Assembly (NCBI GenBank): GCA_014380825.1
Contig: JACMJD010000341.1
Coordinates: 1 to 6,495, forward strand
From: Phycisphaerae bacterium
Lineage (GTDB): Bacteria > Planctomycetota > Phycisphaerae > Tepidisphaerales > Tepidisphaeraceae
DNA: 6,495 nt
Direction: 5' to 3'
Shown: positions 1 to 6,253 of the stretch, in pieces
Numbering within the stretch: the first letter of the stretch is position 1
Layout of the letters: every line of letters begins with the position of its first letter
Made by a program: the position numbers and the translations under genes
The notes under the pieces: model-generated
Told to the model about the DNA's origin: nothing
Seen by the model: only the letters and a program-made list of their open reading frames with translations
Database searches by the model: none

Positions 1-181
1 AGAGAGCTTCGCAGATGACAAGGTCGAGCACGGCTTCGCCAAGTAACTCCAGGCGCTCGTTGCTCTTCAGGCGGTTGTCCGCGATGGAGGCGGGCGTACG
101 CGACTCCGTCAGCAGATCAGGATTAACAAAGGTGTAGCCCAGAACACGTTCGGCGCGCTCGCGAAGATCGCTGTCGTTCAC
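1..181 (-). CDS. rnc: Ribonuclease III, N-terminal part (runs off the left edge)
   Basis: Sixty residues are visible, read from a GTG at 179-181; the rest lies beyond base 1. RNase III is the cytoplasmic Mg-dependent endonuclease that cuts double-stranded RNA in rRNA processing and mRNA turnover. The identification rests on two segments with the spacing of the family's N-terminal helices: LGYTFVNPDLL (residues 14-24) and NERLELLGEAVLDLV (41-55), which corresponds to the signature NERLEFLGDAVL. Three usually conserved positions differ. The catalytic Asp after the glycine is Glu49, the preceding Phe is Leu46, and the ALTHxS segment reads SRTPAS (27-32), so its His is Pro. Glu45, the other metal-site acid of the motif, is kept. 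The start is uncertain: GTG is the only start codon close upstream of the homologous region, and its ribosome binding site is weak. The gene is divergent from the S55 gene. It could be a bona fide enzyme, a specialised paralogue or a decaying copy. Confidence 0.72.
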   Translation of the reverse strand, partial: MNDSDLRERAERVLGYTFVNPDLLTESRTPASIADNRLKSNERLELLGEAVLDLVICEAL

Positions 182-258
182 AAAATGACTTTCTGCTCGT
201 GACGTGCGCGGCGAAAGGCAGGTGGCCGAAAGTGATGGGCAGCTTGGCAGTGAGACCC

Positions 259-331
259 GAATGCAATTTTCGGCGATCCAGTTCGACGCGAATCCCCTAG
301 CGTCGACAACCGATCGGCGAAAATCGAATTC
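259..331. repeat. Long imperfect inverted repeat in the divergent intergenic region
   Basis: The arm at 259-278 and the reverse complement of 312-331 agree at 17 of 20 positions; the core is ATTTTCGGCGATC against ATTTTCGCCGATC. A second inner stem, TCGACGC (283-289) with GCGTCGA (300-306), closes a 10-nt loop, so the 73 bases could fold into one long two-part hairpin. There is no T-run on either side, which argues against a classic terminator. It may be a regulatory structure shared by the divergent genes or the remnant of a small palindromic element. It does not resemble the two related repeats at 2744 and 6167. Confidence 0.5.
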
Positions 332-582
332 CGGCACGATGCCGCGAGATGCCCGGCCAAAACAATCTAACTGGCCAACTAACCGTCGCCGGACGCGTTG
401 CGGGCTCCGTGGCCCGAAATGCGAACGCATTTGCAAGGCCAATCGCGGAAAATAACCCGCTTCGCAACAGAGAAGCTACCTATCGCGCGGCCAATCTGTC
501 AAACCAAAACTGGTGTGCGGACGTATCGGATGCACCGCAAGCATACAGATTTCCGATACTTCAAGCGGTGCTCCGCAGTCGC

Positions 583-611
583 TTGCGTGGGCCGATTGTC
601 GCACCTACGAT
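583..611 (+). promoter_or_regulatory. Candidate sigma70-like promoter for the S55 gene
   Basis: A TTGCGT box (583-588, 3 of 6 consensus bases) is followed after 17 bases by TACGAT (606-611, 4 of 6). This would place transcription start near 618 and give a leader of roughly 37 bases before the GTG at 655. Matches of this quality arise easily by chance, and promoter consensus in the likely host phylum is poorly fixed, so this is only a suggestion. Confidence 0.22.
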
Positions 612-640
612 CGAATTGATCGATTTTCTTCGGGCTTTGC

Positions 641-646
641 GAGAGG
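641..646 (+). promoter_or_regulatory. Ribosome binding site that sets the S55 gene start
   Basis: GAGAGG lies 8 bases before the GTG at 655. It is a good Shine-Dalgarno match at normal spacing, and the GTG opens directly into a signal peptide. This is the main reason for choosing 655 over the in-frame ATG at 349. Confidence 0.6.
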
Positions 647-654
647 TTTTGCCT

Positions 655-2736
655 GTGCCAACCGCTATCCGACTGATTCTGACCGTCTGCCTGCTGCTCG
701 GCTCCGCCGCTTGCGGCTTAGCGGGGGATACGGCCGACAGCAAATCCACGCCTCCCCTGTTCAACCCCGCTCGGCACATGCGGGTTGACGAAGTCCGCGA
801 GGGAATGAAGGGATATGGATTAACCGTCTACCAGGGCACGAAGATCGAACGGTTCGACGTCGAAGTCATCTCGATCCTGCATAACTTCAATCCAAAATAC
901 GACGTCGTCCTGATCCGCTGCCTGGGCGAAAAGATGAAACTCTTCGGCCCGGTGGGCGGCATGAGCGGCTCGCCGATCTTCCTTAAGGACGATCAAGGCC
1001 GCGAGCGGATGATCGGCGCGTTCGCGTACGGCTGGCCGCTGATGAAAGAACCGCTGGCCGGGGTGCAACCGATTGAGTACATGCTGAAGCTGCCGGAAGT
1101 GGTGACGCCTGAAAAAGTGAACGCGGCCAACGCCGATCTGAACGCGCATCAACCAGCCAAGGCGAGCGGGAAGATTCGGTGGTCGCTGACCGACGTGCCG
1201 GGGTTTCCGTTGTCGCAATCTGGGCGCGCCGCAACGGCGACAAAGTTAACCGATGCCGCGAGCGACACTCAGCTTCGGCCGCTCGTCACGCCGTTGATGT
1301 GCGCCGGCTTGCCGAGCTCGCTTGTCGAAAAGTTCACGCCACTGTTTCGCGCACATGGATTGACATTGCTCCAAAGCGGCGGCGGCGGCGGAGCGGGCTC
1401 GGCGTTGCGCGGCGAGGGTGACGATCAGGCTTCAGCAAAGATCGAACCCGGCTCGGTTCTGGCGGCGCCGCTCCTGACGGGCGACACGGAGTTGACGGCC
1501 GTCGGAACTTGCACGGAAGTCATCGGCGAGAACGTCGTCGGCTTCGGCCATTCGTTCAACAATGAAGGCGCGATCTCGATGCCGTTCGCATCGGGCGACA
1601 TTCAAGGCGTGGTCGCCAAGGTCGACCAGAGCTTCAAGCTCGGCGCGGCCAGCAAGCTCCGCGGAACGCTGACGAACGATCTGGTCATGGGCGTCGGTGG
1701 AAAACTGGGCGAAGCGCCCAAGTCGGTGCCGATCGATATTCATGTTGTGTACAGCGATGGATCGAGCGATCAGAAGTATCACTTCGACGCCGCCCAGCAT
1801 CCGAAGCTCACGCCGCTGATTGCGTCGCTGGCGCTCAACGCAGCGGTCGCGAGTGCGCGCGATTTGCCGCAGCATCACACGCTGGATTATTCGATGAAGC
1901 TCGACTTCGCGAACGGCAAGTCGATCAATATCTCACACGTCGAAGTGAATTCCGGCGCCGGCGCGCTGTTCATGGAGCTTGGCCTGCCGATGATCGCGGC
2001 GACGGAAAATCCGTTCGAGCGCGTGCCGCTCCAGCGAATCACCGGCACGGTGAAGATTTCACCCGAAGCGAGACAGGCGCAGATTCTTTCGGTCAACGTG
2101 CCCAAGCTGAAATTCCGGCCTGGCGAAACGGTCAAGGCCTTCGTCACATACCGTCCGTTCCGCGGGGCCGAGGCGATCCTGCCGATCGACCTGGAGCTGC
2201 CGCGCGATCTGCCGGATGGACCGTACCAGTTGGTCGTTTCGGATTGGTCGCGATACTTCGGCGACGAGCTGATGAGTCAGCCGTTCCGCTTCTCGGCCGA
2301 GAACTCGGACGAGGTCTTTGACGTCATTCGCGACTTCACGTCGATCCGTCACAACGCCGTATATGTAAGATTGATGCGGCAGGCGGATGGCGTCGCGATC
2401 GGCCGCGTAGCGATGCCGCGATTGCCGTCGTCCCGCAGACAAGTCCTGCTCGGCGCCGGCCGCAGCGATACGACGGCGTTTGTCAGCTCATCCTGCAAGA
2501 CGATCCCGTCCACATTCGTCATGGAAGGCTCCGCCGACTTCGTGCTGACGATCGACGCCGAAGCCCACGTTGAAGTCGGTGGAAGACCCGGCGTGCAAAA
2601 GTCCGAAGCGCCGACCACTCCGCCGCAAACGGCGGTGAATCCGACGGAAGAGAAAGAGAAGAAAGCGAATAAACCGTCCGAAAAGGAAAACGCTGAACGC
2701 CCCGACTCGCCCGCGCCAGGCGACCAGCCGAAATAA
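655..2736 (+). CDS. Exported SpoIVB-type peptidase S55 domain protein
   Basis: 693 residues from GTG 655. Residues 1-24 form a signal peptide (LILTVCLLLGSAAC core); Cys20 could be a lipidation site, but SAAC is a poor lipobox. Residues 47-147 hold GMKGYGLTVYQGTKIERFDVEV and then GGMSGSPI (101-108), the S55 serine motif, with Ser104 as predicted nucleophile; 265-355 hold VVGFGHSF, with His299 as predicted base, then SFKLG and GTLTND. Between them lies a variable linker with a five-glycine run (242-246, encoded partly by (GGC)4 at 1378-1389). Residues 455-550 look like a beta-rich C-terminal domain, and 648-693 are a charged, proline-rich, probably disordered tail. In Bacillus SpoIVB the His segment comes before the Ser segment; here the order is reversed. 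By simple offset, the SpoIVB Asp363 position falls near Cys89, so the third catalytic residue is not evident. SpoIVB activates sigma-K during sporulation, but nothing here suggests sporulation. The likely site is the periplasm or outer envelope; the substrate is unknown. Followed 116 nt later by the propeller gene, possibly as an operon. Confidence 0.85.
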   Translation: MPTAIRLILTVCLLLGSAACGLAGDTADSKSTPPLFNPARHMRVDEVREGMKGYGLTVYQGTKIERFDVEVISILHNFNPKYDVVLIRCLGEKMKLFGPVGGMSGSPIFLKDDQGRERMIGAFAYGWPLMKEPLAGVQPIEYMLKLPEVVTPEKVNAANADLNAHQPAKASGKIRWSLTDVPGFPLSQSGRAATATKLTDAASDTQLRPLVTPLMCAGLPSSLVEKFTPLFRAHGLTLLQSGGGGGAGSALRGEGDDQASAKIEPGSVLAAPLLTGDTELTAVGTCTEVIGENVVGFGHSFNNEGAISMPFASGDIQGVVAKVDQSFKLGAASKLRGTLTNDLVMGVGGKLGEAPKSVPIDIHVVYSDGSSDQKYHFDAAQHPKLTPLIASLALNAAVASARDLPQHHTLDYSMKLDFANGKSINISHVEVNSGAGALFMELGLPMIAATENPFERVPLQRITGTVKISPEARQAQILSVNVPKLKFRPGETVKAFVTYRPFRGAEAILPIDLELPRDLPDGPYQLVVSDWSRYFGDELMSQPFRFSAENSDEVFDVIRDFTSIRHNAVYVRLMRQADGVAIGRVAMPRLPSSRRQVLLGAGRSDTTAFVSSSCKTIPSTFVMEGSADFVLTIDAEAHVEVGGRPGVQKSEAPTTPPQTAVNPTEEKEKKANKPSEKENAERPDSPAPGDQPK

Positions 2737-2743
2737 CAACCGA

Positions 2744-2825
2744 TGTCATGCAGAGCGGTACTCCGCGAAGCATCTGGCTCGACGCGGCCGGCGAGATCCT
2801 TCGCGGAATACCGCTCTGGATGACA
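2744..2825. repeat. Intergenic palindromic repeat, copy 1
   Basis: A 34-nt arm (2744-2777, beginning TGTCATGCAGAGCGGTACTC) pairs with 2792-2825; 30 of 34 positions are complementary around a 14-nt loop. It fills most of the gap between the S55 and propeller genes and would form a strong mRNA hairpin if they are cotranscribed. The arm shares its sequence with the palindrome at 6167-6253 (TGTCA..., GGTA.TCC, GAAGCATCT), so the two are copies of one dispersed family. No T-run follows, so it is better explained as a REP/MITE-like element than as an intrinsic terminator, although it could attenuate or stabilise the transcript. Confidence 0.75.
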
Positions 2826-2852
2826 ACGCTTGAATGCTTCTGAAGGGTCACT

Positions 2853-5258
2853 ATGCGAAAAACTGTTGCTGCCTCGCTCCTCGCACTCACACTCGCGCCG
2901 TTCGTATTAGGTGTGGGCACATCGCGCTGGACCCAGACCACCGAATCCGACTTCAAAGCGGGCACGTTCGACAACGTCGTCGCTACGAACCTGGGCGATC
3001 TGAAACTGTCGCGCGCGACGCGAACGCTGCTGTCGCAGGATGCTCGCGTCAGCGCCGTCTACGCGCTGGCCGAGACTCCGGACGGATCGATCTACGCGGC
3101 CACCGGGCCGCAGGGAGCGCTGTTGCGCGTGAATGGCGAGAAGATCGAAACCGTCGCGGAGCTTGGCGATAACGTGAATTTGTTCGCGCTCGCGGTCGAT
3201 CCGCAGGGCCGACTGCTCATCGGCACCGGCGGGGAGAAGGGCCAGATTTATCGCTTTGAAAAAACGGGCGAGAAACCAACGTCGATCTTCACCAGCGACG
3301 ATGCGCAGTACATCTGGTCGATCGTCGCGACCGCGGACGGAAACCTTTACGCGGCCACCGGTCCGAACGGGAAGCTGTTCGAGATTCACGCCGACGGTTC
3401 GAACAAGGTGCTATTCGAGACGGACGAGAACAATCTGCTGTCGATGACGAGCGATGGAAAAGATCTGCTCTACGTCGGCAGCGATCCGAACGGCCACATC
3501 TATCGCGTGAATCGAAAGACTGGCGAATCGTTCGTCGTCTACGATGCGGCCGAGACCGAGATCAGCACGCTGGCGCTGGATGCGCGCGGAAATCTCTACG
3601 CGGGCACGGCGCAATCGACGGGCGAAAACATTCCCGGCCTTGAAGAACCCGCCGCGGACAAATCGGGTCGACCGGAACAGGATCAAGCGCCCGCCGCCGG
3701 GATTCCGTCGGATCCACCTCACGTGCCCGATCCGCCCAAGCTTCCGCTGCCGGGGCCGGGGGAGCCGAATCCAATTCCACGCGGCAGCGGTGGTGGGGCG
3801 ACGACGCAGCCGAAGTCGATGGTGATTCTGCCGGACGGTCCAACATCGCAGCAGCAAGATCCGACCGACCCGGATGAGCCGGGCCCCGCGCCGTCGCCGG
3901 GGAAGAAACCGCGCCGTCCGAAGATCGGCGCGGGCGCTCCAGGCGGTGGGATTCGGCAGGGACCGATCCGCGCGCGCGATGCCGGTGAGCCGCCGGCATC
4001 GGGCAACGCGGTTTACAAAATTGATCCGGAAGGTTTCGTCACCGAAGTCTTCCGACAAAATGTTCTCGTGCTCTCGCTCGTCGAGCAAAACGGCGTGCTG
4101 CTCGTCGGAACCGGCAGCGAAGGAATGGTCTATCAGATCAACCCGTCGGCCGAAGAAACCAGCGTCGTCGCCAAGGTCGATCCAAAAGAAGTTCTCTCGC
4201 TGCTCGCCAGCAAGAGCGGCCAGATCTACATGGGCATGGCCAACAATGGCCAACTCTCGACGCTGTCGGCGGGGCACGCGGACAAGGGGACGTTCACCAG
4301 CCCGGTGCTCGATGCGCAGCAGGTGAGCCGCTTCGGGAAAATTCGCCTGCACGGAACGCTGCCGAAGGAAACGAAGCTGAGCGTCGCGACGCGAAGCGGG
4401 AATGTTGGCGAGACGACCGATCCGGGCTGGTCGAAGTGGTCGGACGAATCGCCGGCGACAGAGTTTGTCACGATCACATCACCGTCCGCGCGGTTTCTGC
4501 AATATCGATTGACGCTGCAAAGCGACGCTGGAAAACAAACGCCGGTGGTGGATGATGTGGACGTCGCGTACCAACTGCCGAACCTGGCGCCGCAGATCAA
4601 GTCGATCAAGCTAGCCGGCGAAGGTGCGGCCAGTGCTGTGCAACAATTAATGCAGGGCGAAAACGCGCCGGGCGCGGCCGCGCAATCTCGGCCCAACGCG
4701 AACCCGAATTTCACAATCACCTGGGAAGCCGAAGATCCGAACGCGGATGCCCTTGAGTATTCGCTGTATTTCCGCGCGGCCGGTTCGAAGAACGGGCAGT
4801 GGATCCTGATGAAGGACAAGCTGACCGAGACGACGTACGAATGGAACACCCGATCGATCGGCGACGGCCGATACGAGGTGAAGATCGTCGCCTCGGACGC
4901 GGCCGCCAATCCGATCAATGAGGGCCGGTCCGGTTCGCGGGTGAGCGATCCGATCGACGTCGACAACACCGCACCGGTCATTGGGGAGATCAAATCGACG
5001 CCGCAGGACGGGTCAGCGAAAATGTCCGCCACGGTCGTGGACCGGCTCAGCACGGTCGCGGGGCTTGAATATGCGGTGGATTCGGCCACGGACTGGCAGG
5101 CGGTGCTGCCTGCGGATAAGATCGCCGATTCGCCCGAAGAGATTTACGACTTCGTCGTAGGCGGGCTCAGTGCCGGCGATCATCAGCTTACGCTGCGGGC
5201 CACCGACGCTCACGGAAATCAGGCGTTTGAGACGGTCAACGTCTCGATCGCGAAGTAA
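2853..5258 (+). CDS. Exported beta-propeller protein with C-terminal Fn3-like domains
   Basis: 801 residues; ATG 2853 has GAAGGG five bases upstream. Residues 1-20 are a signal peptide (Lys-Arg start, ASLLALTLAPFVLG core). Seven repeats of about 40 residues follow, each with a pattern like LAxxPDGxLYAGTGxxGxIYRI, near residues 69-93, 110-134, 155-178, 195-219, 237-253 plus 384-390, 406-428 and 446-470, as expected for a seven-bladed propeller. The fifth is split by a Pro/Gly-rich insert (254-383). Residues 476-575 look like a beta-sandwich that begins with FTSPVLDA; 615-705 (FTITWEAEDPNADALEYSLY, ending before NTAPVI) and 706-800 look like two Fn3/Ig-like domains. No catalytic motif was recognised, so a binding or scaffold role outside the cytoplasm is inferred. 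The preceding gene encodes the exported S55 protein on the same strand, which suggests a shared pathway; rpmH begins 32 nt after the stop. Confidence 0.8.
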   Translation: MRKTVAASLLALTLAPFVLGVGTSRWTQTTESDFKAGTFDNVVATNLGDLKLSRATRTLLSQDARVSAVYALAETPDGSIYAATGPQGALLRVNGEKIETVAELGDNVNLFALAVDPQGRLLIGTGGEKGQIYRFEKTGEKPTSIFTSDDAQYIWSIVATADGNLYAATGPNGKLFEIHADGSNKVLFETDENNLLSMTSDGKDLLYVGSDPNGHIYRVNRKTGESFVVYDAAETEISTLALDARGNLYAGTAQSTGENIPGLEEPAADKSGRPEQDQAPAAGIPSDPPHVPDPPKLPLPGPGEPNPIPRGSGGGATTQPKSMVILPDGPTSQQQDPTDPDEPGPAPSPGKKPRRPKIGAGAPGGGIRQGPIRARDAGEPPASGNAVYKIDPEGFVTEVFRQNVLVLSLVEQNGVLLVGTGSEGMVYQINPSAEETSVVAKVDPKEVLSLLASKSGQIYMGMANNGQLSTLSAGHADKGTFTSPVLDAQQVSRFGKIRLHGTLPKETKLSVATRSGNVGETTDPGWSKWSDESPATEFVTITSPSARFLQYRLTLQSDAGKQTPVVDDVDVAYQLPNLAPQIKSIKLAGEGAASAVQQLMQGENAPGAAAQSRPNANPNFTITWEAEDPNADALEYSLYFRAAGSKNGQWILMKDKLTETTYEWNTRSIGDGRYEVKIVASDAAANPINEGRSGSRVSDPIDVDNTAPVIGEIKSTPQDGSAKMSATVVDRLSTVAGLEYAVDSATDWQAVLPADKIADSPEEIYDFVVGGLSAGDHQLTLRATDAHGNQAFETVNVSIAK
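3612..4001 (+). other. Proline/glycine-rich insert inside propeller repeat 5
   Basis: This codes for residues 254-383 of the propeller protein. The repeat begins normally (ALDARGNLYAGT) and resumes at GNAVYKIDPEG, but 130 low-complexity residues intervene. They are rich in Pro, Gly, Asp, Arg and Gln, for example PDPPKLPLPGPGEPNPIP, with a basic patch GKKPRRPKIG. The reading frame is intact throughout and the GC-rich codon use is like that of the flanks, so this is a coding insertion and not a frameshift. It probably forms a long disordered loop that projects from the propeller. Confidence 0.65.
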
Positions 5259-5290
5259 CGCTAACGAGAAACGAGAGACGAGAGTAGCTC

Positions 5291-5425
5291 ATGCATTACC
5301 CGCACAAGATCAGCAAAGTGAAACGCGCCCGCAAACTCGGCTTCCGCAAACGCATGAGCACGAAGCTGGGCCGAAAAATGATCAACCGCAAGCGCAGCGT
5401 CGGACGAAAAGTTCAGGTGGTTTGA
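5291..5425 (+). CDS. rpmH: 50S ribosomal protein L34
   Basis: A 44-residue, strongly basic protein that matches L34 in length and register. GFRKRMSTKLGRK (residues 17-29) corresponds to the family core GFRxRMxTxxGRK, and NRKRSVGRK (32-40) to the RRRxKGRK tail. L34 sits in the large ribosomal subunit against 23S rRNA. The N-terminus MHYPHKISKVKR differs from the common MKRTYQPS form; the offset from the start to GFR is nevertheless identical (Gly17), which supports the ATG at 5291. A modest ribosome binding site GAGAG (5280-5284) lies six bases upstream. The gene starts 32 nt after the propeller stop, so it may be read through from there or have its own promoter inside the 3' end of that gene. 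In many bacteria rpmH is followed by rnpA and yidC and lies near dnaA; here the next gene is on the other strand and unrelated. Confidence 0.88.
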   Translation: MHYPHKISKVKRARKLGFRKRMSTKLGRKMINRKRSVGRKVQVV

Positions 5426-5428
5426 GTT

Positions 5429-5449
5429 GCACGGGCGAGACGCCCATGC
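5429..5449. repeat. Short hairpin between convergent genes
   Basis: GCACGGGCG (5429-5437) and CGCCCATGC (5441-5449) pair at 8 of 9 positions around a 3-nt AGA loop, starting 3 nt after the rpmH stop and ending 15 nt before the stop of the convergent minus-strand gene. It sits where a bidirectional terminator would be expected, but there is no clear T-run on either strand. From memory, similar ACGGGCGAGACGCCC-type palindromes are scattered through planctomycete genomes, so it may be a small dispersed repeat instead. Confidence 0.5.
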
Positions 5450-5464
5450 CGCGTTTCGTCTGAG

Positions 5465-5872
5465 TTACTTCCCCAAATCCCACCAAGTACTGGCGGCCTT
5501 CGCGTGTTTGCGCACGTTATTCGCGATGGATTTCGTCGGATGATCCTCGTCGTGGCCTGACGATTTCAGCGCATCTTCGAGCTGGCGCTCGACATCGCCC
5601 TTCGGGTCTTCAACCACATACGCGAACGAGTCGGCCTTGCCGGATTGGATGATGCGTTCGACGAGCTGTTCGTGCTCGCCGACGTTGGCCAGCGTCCAGG
5701 CGCGGGCGTCGACATAGGTGTCGGTCAGGTTCAGCCGTTGCTTGGGGATCAGCACGATGCGATCGTTCCCGCTTTGAGCACCGCGTGCCCGCACGACGTG
5801 CAGCGAAAGCGCCGCCAGCCCCCAGCCGGCGACCAGCAGGACCAGCACGATCAAACGAAACAGCGTTTTCAT
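5465..5872 (-). CDS. Small membrane-anchored protein of unknown function
   Basis: 135 residues from ATG 5872 (reverse strand), preceded by a GGTGGG ribosome-binding-like sequence. An upstream in-frame GTG at 5911 would add 13 residues of arginine-rich sequence before the hydrophobic segment and is less likely. Residues 4-25 (LFRLIVLVLLVAGWGLAALS) form one transmembrane helix or uncleaved signal anchor after a short Lys-containing N-terminus, so the remaining 110 residues probably face the periplasm. The soluble part contains IVLIPKQRLNLTDTYVDARAW (about 39-59) and ends in a charged region with EDHPTKSIANNVRKHAKAAS and a final TWWDLGK. I do not recognise the family and assign no function. It converges on rpmH with a 39-nt gap. 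Its promoter should lie in the non-coding stretch 5873-6306. Confidence 0.68.
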   Translation of the reverse strand: MKTLFRLIVLVLLVAGWGLAALSLHVVRARGAQSGNDRIVLIPKQRLNLTDTYVDARAWTLANVGEHEQLVERIIQSGKADSFAYVVEDPKGDVERQLEDALKSSGHDEDHPTKSIANNVRKHAKAASTWWDLGK

Positions 5873-5968
5873 ATCCCACCCAACACTTTCTGGCGCGCGA
5901 CGCGTGCGCACTGGGACGGCACTACAAGCACGCAGTCAACACTTCGGCGATCAAGTCGAACATATCGA

Positions 5969-5985
5969 TGGAGATTAGATCTCCA
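5969..5985. promoter_or_regulatory. Perfect 17-nt dyad, possible operator
   Basis: TGGAGAT-TAG-ATCTCCA has perfect 7-bp arms around a 3-nt centre. It lies about 97 bases upstream of the start codon of the minus-strand membrane protein gene, where a repressor or activator could act. The size and symmetry suit a homodimeric helix-turn-helix regulator, but no regulator gene is present in the window, and a single dyad may be chance. Confidence 0.3.
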
Positions 5986-6166
5986 AACGAGGAACTCGAA
6001 TCGTACACCGGTCTACCGCAAGGCTTATGCCGGGCATCCGACGCGTGCCGTACGTACCGTCCCATAATAGGTGTGGTCATAACGCGCGAGAGAATCGCGG
6101 AGCGTTACATTCGCGGGCGAGCTTTGGAACGGGTTCGCACCGGATGCGGGCACCAAACTCAATCGC

Positions 6167-6253
6167 TGTCACGTTGAGGTATTCCGAAGCATCTCGATTC
6201 GGAAAGTGCGCGACGTCTTATCCCGAGATGCTTCGGAGTACCTCAACATGACA
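6167..6253. repeat. Intergenic palindromic repeat, copy 2
   Basis: Arms 6167-6196 and 6224-6253 are complementary at 28 of 30 positions around a 27-nt loop. The right arm read in reverse (TGTCATGTTGAGGTACTCC then GAAGCATCT) matches the copy 1 arm apart from a few substitutions and missing GC dinucleotides. The two arms within a copy resemble each other more than they resemble the other copy, which suggests each hairpin is maintained or was acquired as a unit. Its outer edge lies 54 bases from the stop of the minus-strand gene ending at 6307. Confidence 0.75.

Larger units (their letters stand above)
182..654. other. Divergent intergenic region between rnc and the S55 gene
   Basis: No convincing gene lies in these 473 bases. 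The S55 reading frame is open back to an ATG at 349, but the 102 extra residues look like translated non-coding DNA (no domain, no signal peptide) and precede a good signal peptide that starts at 655. The region must hold the promoters for both divergent genes. It contains a long imperfect inverted repeat (259-331), a small CGGGC/GCCCG hairpin at 401-416, and an interrupted dyad CGATC-n5-GATCG at 608-622 just upstream of the S55 ribosome binding site. Confidence 0.6.

Noticed and set aside
349..654. N-terminal extension of the S55 reading frame from an ATG at 349
   Set aside because: The 102 residues have no recognisable domain, and a signal peptide with its own ribosome binding site starts at GTG 655.
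820..1218. Long antisense open frames within the S55 and propeller genes (also 1432-1878, 3411-4352, 4226-5089)
   Set aside because: They are shadows caused by high GC codon use; their translations are arginine-rich and show no domain, while the plus-strand frames carry clear motifs.
2744..2825. Intrinsic terminator between the S55 and propeller genes
   Set aside because: The hairpin lacks a following T-run and belongs to a repeat family with another copy in the window.
6027..6251. Plus-strand open frame of 74 codons
   Set aside because: Most of it is translated palindromic repeat and intergenic DNA; no ribosome binding site or family resemblance was seen.
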